From the NCBI GenBank assembly GCA_965153455.1, contig OZ234493.1, positions 21,628,213-21,692,212 on the forward strand: a DNA stretch of 64,000 bases, read 5' to 3'. Below are positions 11,066 to 21,800 of this stretch, one piece after another. A program made the position numbers and the translations under genes. Position 1 is the stretch's first letter. Each line of letters begins with the position of its first letter. The notes under the pieces are model-generated. The model did no database searches and was not told the DNA's origin. It saw only the letters and a list, made by a program, of their open reading frames with translations. This DNA is from Sphagnum compactum (taxonomy: Eukaryota > Bryophyta > Sphagnopsida > Sphagnales).

Positions 11066-13426
11066 CATTAGATTTTGTTAATTATTATTTCATATTTATC
11101 ATTCTAATCAATTAATTATTAGTAGTAACTGATCAATAATTTTTAATCCATTAATCAATAAAATAATAATAAATATAAATTATTAATTCGTTAAAAATAT
11201 TAAATTTATTCTTACTGAATTATTTATTATTTTATGGTTTACATTATTTAATCAATTAGTTGATTATATTATTTTATGAATATTTAATATTGGTTTTAAC
11301 ATGCACATTATGTTATCTTAATATAATGACTTGCCACTATAATTTAATAATACATGAAAATAAACATATTGTAGTTGTAAACAAACTGTAATTTAAAATC
11401 AAAATAAAATTGTTTATTTTAAATGTTCATAATAAGAAATAATGTGTTTAAATATGTGATAAGTATAAGCTAAATACATTTAAATATGTTAAATAGGTTT
11501 TGAGATATGCTTCATATATACCTTGACTACATGTTAAATATATTTTAATGTAAGCACTTTATTATACATAAAATGTGTAAGCACATTAGAAAAAGTAACC
11601 AAGCTTCAACTAAATTTGCAACTAAATGAACATAAGGGCCTACTCTTGAATGAAAAACTCAGGAAATTAATCAATATGAAAGGATGTATAATTTAATAAT
11701 AAAATGTAAAAATAATAATAAAATTAAAAAGATGGTTACTAGTTGTAAAAAATATAAAACATAGTTGTAAATAACAAATAGTTGCATGTAGTTGCAAGTT
11801 GGATGGTTACATAATACAAAAAACTTTGTAGTGGATGTGCTTCTATGGGTACTTGTCAAGATCTTCACCAATGAAACTTGTCCATAACTACATTTGAATC
11901 CAACTTGAATATTTAATCAAATCCAATAATGTAAATAGTAGTAAAATGGAAAAAGAGGAACCACAAACCCCAAAAAATAGACACCAAAATGTTTAAAAAC
12001 TTTCAACAACAAACATCATGCTTTATACGACAAGATGCACAAACAAAACTTTCATGAAAATTCTTTTTGGTCATTATATGAAACAATTGTTTTTTTTTTT
12101 GGAGAAAATTTTGGCAAATTTTGATTTAAAAAATATGATTTTGACCTATTGGAAGGACTTTTCATGGAAATAATGGTCCAAATTTGCCATATTTCAAACT
12201 TTTTCCCCTAAATTACTAGATTTTTATGATAAAATCTAGTAGGTAATAAAAAATATAGAAATATTTTGTTTTTTCTCCTTTCATGTTTAATTCTTAACCA
12301 AATCTAACTTAATCATCTTATGGATGATCACCATTTTAAAGAAAATGGAGTAGTGGGCTAAGATATAACAATGACCTAGACTGCAAAAACAAAAAGACCA
12401 AATTATTTATAAATGACATTTTTAGAAAACCAAAATAGTTGTAAATGACATTTTAAGTTGTTTAAGATCAATTACAAAATGAGATTTTTTCTTATAGTAA
12501 GTTACATGGTGAGCCTTTGTAGAATATTGATAAAAAAATTGTCACATAAATATATTCAATAACCCTAACTCACAATCCATAAGTACGCACATTCATTCAA
12601 AATGCACACCCTCATCACAAATGAATTTTAAGAATAGAACTTCCAGAATTATATTTTTTGTTCAACTTTTACCCATTGTATCTAGTCTTAGAAGTCATCT
12701 TCCCTGGCGAGTAATCCCTCTAACAACCTTTGATGTTGTTTTTATAAAATTAGATTGGCCATTTGCATTGGTGCCTTTACTTGAACCATTGCATCCAAAC
12801 CTTGATCCATCATATATTCCATGAATAGCTCCATGTTTTGCAAGATCATTTTGTGATCATCATCCACATCAATCCCAAATCCATTCATTTTTTAATCAAT
12901 ATCTAGATCATCATATGATTCATAAGTGGCAAAAATTTTAGTGAACTAGTTTTGTGAGTGACAACCCTTACATATGCCATATTAATTTTTTTGACGTGCA
13001 CCTCATGTGGTGATGTCCATTCTACAAGTTTCAATTCTTTCATTTTTTTTTGTCAAGGTTTCAAGTGAGGATGGGTGATATGCCCCCTTATGTGGGATCC
13101 ACACCAAGACCACTTGATGTAATGACACATCAAAGTGATTCACCTTAAGGCAACAAGGTGTTGCGTTAAACAAATCTTGAACCCAATTGTTGGACTTAAA
13201 TGAAATAAGTCAAGGTTACTCGTTGCAAGGTGACAATGTGCCACCACAAGGTGACAAGGTGTGCCTTGGGGGAAGCCTTTGTGCTACCAAATGATTTGTT
13301 GCCTTCATGGCACCAAGGGGCAAAAATGACTTCTAGGTGCCTCAATGATCATCAAGGCAATGTTTAGGGTAACTCACAAGAAAACATAATTCCATTGCAT
13401 CAATTTAATGTAGTTAGGTTGTTGAA
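11066..13426. other. AT-rich intergenic DNA
   Basis: AT-rich to about 12.5 kb, then slightly less so. A short internal repetition of CAAGGTG(A/T) words lies at 13,140-13,260. Short frames at 11,671-11,871 (-) and 12,621-12,824 (+) have no motif. No gene, RNA or further element can be supported. Confidence 0.5.
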
Positions 13427-13434
13427 TTAAGTAA

Positions 13435-13789
13435 GGGGGCTGATCCTCCCACCCTGCTGATTTGCTTCTCCCACCCTCCCCCCCCCCTATCTCGTCTCCT
13501 CCCTTTAATTCTCACCACCTCTGTCTCCGCCTTTCTGATTCCCCCCCATTCCTTGTACTGCCACGCCATGAACCCCCCTCCCGAGGCCACTTACGACGAT
13601 GTCGATGCCTTGAAGGCTGAGTGCAGACAACATGCCGCCGCTCACTTCTATAGCGTCATCACCAAGCGGTCCGATTACAAGATGGGCGTCCTATTGCTGC
13701 ATTGCGGCAAGTCTGGTACACGCGATGATCGAAATAAGGGGGGGGGAGGGTGGGAGAAGCAAATCAGCAGGGTGTGAGGATCAGCCCCC
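13435..13789 (+). mobile_element. Non-autonomous DNA transposon (MULE-like MITE), complete
   Basis: This 355-bp element is bounded by a perfect 8-bp direct duplication TTAAGTAA (13427-13434 and 13790-13797). Its termini, 13435-13490 and 13734-13789, are inverted repeats of about 56 bp starting GGGGGCTGATCCTC and differing at only a few positions. It is strikingly GC-rich against AT-rich flanks. The interior keeps a short coding-like fragment resembling the zinc-finger N-terminus of FAR1/MULE transposases. Long TIRs and that fragment favour a Mutator-like origin. The 8-bp duplication would also allow hAT or Merlin. The intact duplication implies fairly recent insertion. Confidence 0.88.
13568..13737 (+). 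pseudogene. FAR1/MULE-like zinc-finger fragment inside the transposon
   Basis: From ATG 13568 the frame reads MNPPPEATYDDVDALKAECR, followed by HFYSVITKRSDYKMG and LLHCGKSGTRDDRNK, before running into the right inverted repeat. The layout (an acidic 'DALK.E...HA..HFY.V..KRSD' helix, then a Cys followed by G..G.RDDRNK) recalls the start of WRKY-GCM1-type zinc fingers in FAR1/FHY3 and MULE transposases (a ..F.VV.KRS.......L.CDRGG..R pattern). Only the first part survives, so the piece cannot encode a transposase. Family assignment is by pattern only; it could instead be a captured host-gene fragment. Confidence 0.4.
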
Positions 13790-13797
13790 TTAAGTAA

Positions 13798-14784
13798 TGG
13801 GGACCAAGGGTGGAATAGGCATTGAACTAGTTGGGAAATTTGTAGCAAATGTAAATCTAAATGTCTAAGTTTAATTAAATGTTTTCTTTTTATATTTGAT
13901 TCAAAATCTTGGATAAATTGACATGGACATGTGCTAGCATGTGAAATTAGTTTAATTTAAGAGTGCATGGAGTTACAAAATGTGATAGTTGGTGTTAGAC
14001 AATTGGTATTGGATGTCATAATTTATTTGTTTAACACAAAATGTGATGACACATTTTGTAATTTAGGAGGGTTAAAATATAAAAACTTATTTTGATTTGG
14101 TGATTGTGGATGTGTTAAACAAGTATAATGTACATGGATTACCTATGTTGTTTATTCCCAAATGGAATACAAAAGCTATTGAAAAGTGGCCACTCTTACA
14201 AAATCTCTACCATAATATTGGAACAATTTCGACATAAATAAAATTATTTTTGGTTTTGTCAAATTTTTGAAAAATAATAGACACACTAGCCTCTTGTATA
14301 AACTTAATAAGATGGTGTTTGATGTGTTTAGATTCATTATATAGTATAGTAGCTTATGGGATTTTGGCCCCTAGGTAATAAATAATAGGTCTAATTTTAT
14401 ATGTGGATTTTTGAAAGATGATATTTTGGCTATTGTGTTGAAACTTGAGATTAGTTATAATAGAGTTATAATAATATCTTGAAGGATTTTGGTTTTTTTC
14501 AAAGGATCTTTCAAAGATTATATTTTTGCATCGTGAAATATTTGAGTTTTCAATAATTCTTCTTTTTGCCTTAAGATACTTTTTAATATAAATGGCAAAG
14601 GGCACAATGTGCCACACACCCCTTGCTATTTTTTTTATAACCATTTACTTGCTAAAAAAATTCAGAATTAAAAAAAACCAAGTGCAAAAGTTAAGATTTA
14701 AAATTTTAATTAATTATTCAGCAGCTCGTTGTCGAATCCCATCAGGAAGTATGTGACTGGCGGTTTTTGTGGTCATCAAAAAAT
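13798..14784. other. AT-rich spacer
   Basis: AT-rich intergenic DNA. A 96-codon minus-strand frame (14,354-14,644) is low-complexity and has no motif. No gene was supported. Confidence 0.5.
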
Positions 14785-15490
14785 AGTGCAAAACCCAGTG
14801 GACCAGTGAAGGTTTAGTGCAAAAACCAGTGGACCAATGAAGATTTACTGCAAAAACCAGTGGACCAATGAAGATTTAGTGCAAAAACCAGTGGACCAAT
14901 GAAGATTTAGTGCAAAAACCAGTGGACCAATGAAGATTTAGTGTAGAAACCAGTGCCTAAACCAGTGGACCAATGAAGGTTTAGTTCAAAGACCAGTGCA
15001 AAAACCAGTGGACCAATGAAGATTTAGTGTAGAAACCAGTGCCTAAACCAGTGGACCAATGAAGGTTTAGTTCAAAGACCAGTGCAAAAACCAGTGGACC
15101 AATGAAGATTTAGTACATAATCCATTGCAAAACCAGTGGACCAATGAAGATTTAGTACAAAAACCAGTGCAAAACCAGTGGACCCATGAAGATTTAGTAC
15201 AAAAACCAGTGCATAAACCAGTGGACCAATGAAGGTTTAGTGTAAAACCCAGTGGACCAATGAAGGTTTAGTGTAAAACCCAGTGGACCAATGAGGGTTT
15301 AGTGTAAAAACCAGTGGACCAATGAGGGTTTAGTGTGAAAACCAGTGGACCAATGAGGGTTTAGGGTAAAAACCAGTGGACCAATGAGGGTTTAGGGTAA
15401 AAACCAGTGGACCAATGTGGGTTTTGTGTAAAAACCAGTGGACCAATGAGGGTTTTGTGTACAAACCAGTGGACCCAATGAAGGTTTTGT
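14785..15490 (+). repeat. 31-bp minisatellite, 20 copies
   Basis: The core CCAGTGGACC occurs 20 times; the typical unit is GCAAAAACCAGTGGACCAAT plus GAAGATTTAGT (31 bp). Two successive copies of an ~86-bp higher-order unit are marked by TGTAGAAACCAGTGCCTAAA at 14,942 and 15,028. Along the array the unit drifts from GAAGATTTAG to GAGGGTTTAG and finally GAGGGTTTAGGG, so the distal copies contain a plant telomere-type TTTAGGG word. The array ends about 400 bp before the FRIENDLY/CLU start codon, in its promoter region. Confidence 0.95.
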
Positions 15491-15886
15491 GATTTCAGAG
15501 GCAAAAAAGTCTTCCATGTCACTCACTTCCACTGACAGTAGGGTTTAGGAGCCTAGTACCTAGGGCGTGACTGAAACATTGGCGCATTTACACTGAGGAG
15601 GAGTTTTTGTTAGATTTTAATTGTGTTTACATTGAAGTAAAAAGTCTTGGTTAGGGTTAGGGCTTTTGGGCTTTTGGGTTTTTTTTTAATCTGCTTTCAG
15701 GGGAGGAGGAGGGAGGAGGGGTGGAGATCCTGCACATCCAAACTGTAAGTACCCATATGTCCTTCGATGTGGATAAGATTATCGGTTTTTCTCACAAGAA
15801 CATTTTGACACATTCTAGTGTTTGGTGTGGGTTGGGGGGGGATTGGGGGATTGGGTGTTGGGGATTGAGCAGAGGGTTTGTGAATC
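15491..15886 (+). promoter_or_regulatory. FRIENDLY/CLU promoter and 5' UTR with telo-box
   Basis: The segment between the minisatellite and the start codon carries TTAGGGTTAGGG at 15,651-15,662, a double telo-box in antisense orientation. This element is common in promoters of plant housekeeping and translation-related genes. A strong donor (AACT|GTAAGT, intron from 15,745) and an AG at 15,871-15,872 could define a 128-bp 5' UTR intron, though the tract before that AG is G-rich rather than pyrimidine-rich. No clear TATA box was seen. Confidence 0.5.
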
Positions 15887-18800
15887 ATGGCAGGCAAGTC
15901 GCACAAGAACAACAAAGGCAAGGCTAAGACTGGTGTGGTGGTGGGCAAGCCTTTGTCGTCCACGGATACAGCAACAACGACAGTGGGTGTCCGGGAAGTT
16001 CCAGTTCTTGCTAGTGCTACAGGATTGCCTGAACTTGGTTTGAAAAGACCAGCAAAACCCGTGCCAACAGCAGCAGCAGCAGCAGCAGGAGCAGCAGCAG
16101 GAGCAGTCCCTGTTGTTGTTGAATCATCATCTTCACCTGGTGTGAAGGAGAGTATTGTTCCTGAGGAGGTAGCTTCTAGTAATGGGAAGCAGGAGGGAAC
16201 AACAACCTTGGCAGAGGCTGTCCCAGCTTCTACTGCACCTCAAGAAACTGAAAAGGCCATGGCAGCCAGTAAGGATGAAGACAGCTCTGAGCACTCGGGA
16301 GGTGAAGGAGAAGGTGCTGTTTAAACCCCAATTTTTTGATGTTTACTCGAGAGTGATGAGAGAGGTCAAGTTTTTAGGGTATGGCAAGGGAATTTCTACC
16401 CTGTTGTGAATCTTTTGTGAACAATCCTGATATTACCTCATGATGGGTGGGCCTTTTATTTATTTATTTACTAGATAGTCTCAGCTTTGTCAACATTCTT
16501 CTTCTGTACACAAGTCCCTCACAGATTTGGCAAAATTCACAGCGGAGTTGCGCCTCTACCCTATTACTGTGAAAGGACCTGGTGGTGAGCAGCTTGAGCT
16601 ACAGGTATGCTCATTCTTCCCATTTTGCAGTCTCAAAGGATTGAGATTAATTGAAGTAATCACCTGCTACTATATGAATTATTTGCCTTATGATGACAAA
16701 TTTCTGGAGTTAAACCTGTAAACCTCATTGCTTGTGGGGTTTATCCTTGCAGATCAACCCAGGAGACTCGGTCATGGATTTGCGACAGTTCTTGTTGGAT
16801 GCACCAGAGACATGCTTTTACACATGTTATGACCTCATTTTGAAGGCTGCCGATGGTGTGCGCTACCATTTGGCAGAGTACCTCGAAATTGGGGAGGTTG
16901 CTGATGTGGCAGCTGGAGGCTGCTCATTGGAGATGGTTAATGGTGAACTAATAACCCCCCTTCTCTCTTGTAGTTTTTCACTGCAGTTTGCATCTGTAGA
17001 AGCATTTCGACTGTGTACCTGTTGCTTGATTCTTTGCAAGTTGCACCATGTTCCTCTCACATCAGGTTGGCAAAGAACCATTCTGTACAAATGCCTACCC
17101 AATGTGGCTGGAGTGCTATACAGATTTTGTTGTCTCTGTTGAATATACAGCCCTGAAACCAAGGTTTGGTGTTGCTGATTGTCATTTGTCCAGTGTACAT
17201 GGCTTGGATTAACAATGTCGTGGTATTGTGCAGCCATGTATGATGATAGGTCTGTAAGGTCACATGTGAGGCGTGCTCGAGATCTCATCTCGACTGCCAG
17301 TATCCATTCGTCACTTTCAACTGCACTAGCTTCAGAATATGAAGCAAAACAGGCTGATGCCACAGGTGTACCTCCCTTGTTGATTCCCTTGCAATTCCTG
17401 CCAAATAGCTGATGTGGTTGTGTTTGTAGCAGACCTCTCTGGTGTGACATCTGTTGACTGCTTAGTTGTCTGACAGCAGGTAATGGAGATGAAAATGAGG
17501 CATCCTCCTCCTCAAGTGACTCAAAACCCAAGGTTCCTAATGACAAGCAAACAGGTAGATCTCCTAACCCATCCTGCCGTAATTCTCTTCCTACTGACAC
17601 CTCTCTGTATTCTGATCGTTGGTGACTTCTTTCAGGATTGAACTCTGACATAGGCTACTTATTTGCAATGCATTGAGAGAAATTAACTTTATTTGAGACC
17701 ATGATGTGTGCTGTGTGCGAACCCATCAGTGTCACAGCAGTGTTTAAGTTGATATCTTTGGTATGTAGGAGCAATGAAGGGGGAGGCAGCTGAGCTTGAT
17801 GGGGGCCTAGGGTTCATGGAAGACTCAGTGGGCTTACTTGGAGCCCTTGTTTCAGTTCCAATAGTGGAGGATAGTCCTTGTGTGGATACAATAGCATTCT
17901 CTTCCTTCAATCCTGTGCCGGGATATCGAAGGTAACAACATCCATATCATATTAATCTCTGCTCAAGTTTGTCTATCCACAGTACCATTTTCTTGTGGTC
18001 TGTATTTTTGTACTCTTGTGTTATTGCACCATGTAAGAACATGTCTTTGTTTGGTACATGTTCAGGCTGCTTGGTGACTTGATATACCTAGATGTGGTAT
18101 CTGTGGAGGGGGAAAAGTACTGTATTACAGCACACACCCGTGGATTCTACATTAATAGAAGTACGGGAAATGTTTTGGATGCCCAACCTTCAAAGCCTGT
18201 AAAGGAGGCCACCACCCTTGTGGGTCTTCTACGTCAAGTCAGTGAGAAGTTTGCCACAGGTACATTGCTGGATTTCTTCCTTTGAAAGAAAAATGTCAAG
18301 TTTCAGGATTGCAGGTGTTAGCACTGGAGCAGTGTTTGATGCTGTACTACTTTGTTATCAGCTGTTGAGGATTCTTGCTATCAGCTGATAAAGGGGATGG
18401 GGGTGGGCACTAATTTATCTAGGATGCCATTTCTCTTTGGTTGCTACAATTTCTCTATTTATGTTATCCTGAATCTTGGATGTTGATACAGGCTTTGCTG
18501 AGACTCTTGAAAGGAAGGCATCAGGGCACCCATTTGAGAATGTGCCTGTGCTTTTGCCCCCAAATTCATGGCTTGGTCCCTATCCCACACCCTGTAAGTC
18601 AGACAAAACATTTGTCAGACTGAAAGTTAACAACATGTCAGCTTTTGAGGCTTGTAGAACCATTTTGTTGATTACAGTTGGTGAATTATTAGCTCAGATT
18701 GACCATTGTGATGGTGGATCTGATGCTGATGCTTGTTTGGGGTATGTTTGTGGCAGTACATAAGAGAGACATTGCACGAGCAGAGGATGCTTTGATGGTG

Positions 18801-21800
18801 CCTTATGGAACTGAGATTGTGGGCATGCAACGTGATTGGAATGAGGAGCTTCAGTCTTGTAGAGAATTCTCACGTGAATCTTTGCAAGACAGGTGATGTG
18901 TTTAACTCCATAATTGGACATATTCGTCCTTTGCAGATCATTGTATTTGTTAAGAAGCATTCAAAAGGGAAAATATTCAAAGTCTTCAGAGTGAGACCAC
19001 TCTGCCTGTGCCCTCTTCAGCAGATACAAGAACTGAATGGCAAACATTTTAATAACAACATGATTGATGACTGTGTTTTTGAGGTGAATCTGGTAAGATA
19101 ACAATCGATGTGTGTCTGGCAATGTGCAGGATTATGAGGGACAGGGCTCTGTATAAGGTGAACTGTGACTTTGTGGAAGCTGCAACCAAAGGAGCAAGGG
19201 CTGTAATTGGACGGTGTATCCCACCCATAAACCCAACCGACCCTGACCGCTTCCACATGTAAGAGAGCAGCTTTCATATCTGCTTGCTTTCCAATGTGTA
19301 AAGGGGAGATCAAGACACGGTCTGTTTGAGTTTGCATCCTGACATTAGGTGTGGACATGCCAGGTATGTGCACAACAACATCTTCTTCAGCTTTGCGGTG
19401 GATGGAGATTTTGCACTTATGCAGCAACTGAGGGAACAGGAGCTACGGCAACAGACTGAAAGGGATGATAAGGAAGCAGACACCAGAGAAAATGGAGATG
19501 TTGTCACAGCAGTGTCAGGTGAGGCTGCTGTTCCTCCTGAGCCTGAGACAACTGAGTTGCCATCAGGTGAGACAGGTCCGAAGGAGGATTCCTCAGTTGA
19601 AGCAGGAGCGCCTAGTGAAACACCTCCAGCCCCAGTTGTGGAGAGTGAGCAGGCTACATATGCTTCGGCAAACAATGACTTGAAGGGAACCAAAGCATAC
19701 AACAATGCAGATGTGGCTGGTCTGTACACACTCGCTATGGCCATTGTTGATTTCAGAGGACACCGCGTTGTTGCACAGGTAGGCAGCATTCTGTAAGTGT
19801 CTTCACAAGGATATGTTGTTAATGTCTGAGACCTTGTGAGTGACACTCACAAAGTTATGACCACACTCATTTCTTGTCATGCTTTGTTTTGGTTTGGTTG
19901 GAACTGATAGTTTTGCTTTGTCAAATTACATGTTTGTTGCAATTTTCTCTCTGCAATCATGTTGATATGTCTTTATGTCCCAACAGCAAGAGAATGTCAT
20001 TTTTGTGAAGGTTTGGGTTGTCTCTGATAAGGCTTGGAATGGATGGACTTCTGTTTGAGTCACATGGCAGCACTATCAGTGCTCAAGAGAAGGAAAAGGA
20101 AGTCTTTTCAGAATGAGCTTCCTGGGTTTGTGCATGTGGGGTCTTCGAAGTTTTTGTAGATTGAGCTGTGTTCTGTAATGTGGATTGCAGAGCATCATAC
20201 CAGGTATTTTGCAAGGAGATAAGACTGAATCATTACTGTATGGTTCTGTGGACAATGGGAAAAAGATCGCATGGAACGAGAAGTTTCATTCCAAGGTGGG
20301 TTGCTGCCCTCAGATTCCATTGTAGTCAACTTCAACTTGCATCTAATAAAGGTGTTCTCTTGAGTTGCAACAAGCTAAGCAAGTTTCTCCTTTGCAGGCA
20401 CTGGAAGCAGGGAAGCTGTTACACATAAAGGAACACACTGTGCTGGATGCAGCTGGCAAAGGCATCACCCTTTGTGCACCTGTTGAATGCAAAGGCATTG
20501 TCGGCAGTGATGACCGGTTTGTCTTCCATCTCTATGTTTTTGCTGATCAGAGACTATTTGTGGTGGGTAATCCTTTCTGGAGGCTTGTAGTTACAGACAC
20601 ACAAAGCATCATTAGTTGGAAGGAACATATATATTACATAAGAAGAGTCCGAGGGAGAGCATGTGCATTTTACAGCAGTCAGAATAGCAAAGGTTCAGTT
20701 TGGCACATTTTTTAGTCCTTTATGATATTCAAGTTTGTTTTCAGAAGGATCTGGAAGGACTTAGTCATATAAAACTGGGCTCATGCCACCGGAATTTCTT
20801 ATGGGTAAGGATTAGATGATGGTTCATATGTATCACTATTCTACTTTCAAACAGTCAAGGAGAAGTGAACTTTGTTGTGATGAGTATGGAAAACAATGCA
20901 GTGTTCCACTTGTAATTATTGATTGTCCATTTGGTCAATATGTCTTAGGTGGAAGGAGACAACCTTCTCTCTGCAGGCTCGAAGCTTGAGAAGTTATGGT
21001 TGGTTTTTGCAGGCACTACATGCTAGACCTGATGAGAACAACTCCCAGGGACATCAACTATACTGGCCCTGGATCACGCCTTTGTGTCCTTAGACCAGAG
21101 CTTGTCGCAGTATTTTGCCAGGTGTGGTATTTCCCTTCTGCCGACATTGATAGGAAAACCTTCTAGTAGTATGAAATTGACGCGTTTGCATGCAAGTTAT
21201 GTGAGTAACTTCTCATACCACATTGCTAGGTCAAATGTACAATGTGATGAATGATATTATGCAGGTTGAGGCACTTGAAAGAGTGAAGAAAAGGAAGGCA
21301 GAAGGAGATCAAGCAGATGAAAAGACCTTGCTAGAGGAGGAACTTCCAAAGATTGTTTTGAACCCCAATGTGTTCACTGATTTCAAAGTGTCAGGTGACC
21401 CAGAGGTTGGTGTGATATTCTCTTACCAAATCTTCACCAGGTGCTGAAACTGGGGGACGATGGTTCTGTGAGCTTTTGTGCAGCTTTTATTTTCCCTAAA
21501 GATGACACATTCTTGCAAAATGGGTGACTTAAAAAACATGAGTTAAAATGTGGGATATTCAGCAATGGTTGATGGGGTTGTGTTATTGGTATGGTAGTAC
21601 TCACCAACATAGAGCTCATTGCTTAGGACCCTGAGTTTTGAAGCAGACTGCTAAGGTCAAATGCTGTGGGTTGCGGATTATGTTTAATGTAGGATATAGC
21701 AGCAGATGAAGAGCTGGTCAGAAAAGCAGGACAATATCTTGTGGATACTGTTCTCCCAAAGTTGGTTGTGGATCTCAGTAGCCTGGAGGTGTCACCCATG

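Noticed and set aside
14715-14760. B-box-like TTGTCGAATCCC suggesting a tRNA
   Set aside because: No A-box at suitable distance and no cloverleaf arms could be drawn.
14785-15490. CRISPR-like appearance of regularly repeated 31-bp units
   Set aside because: Units are directly adjacent without unique spacers, and the window is a plant nuclear genome; this is a minisatellite.
16863-17651. 262-codon minus-strand reading frame
   Set aside because: It overlaps conserved FRIENDLY/CLU exons 3-5 and their introns on the opposite strand and has no family motif.
19310-19846. 178-codon minus-strand reading frame
   Set aside because: Shadow of CLU exon 11, a low-complexity acidic/Pro-rich exon on the plus strand.
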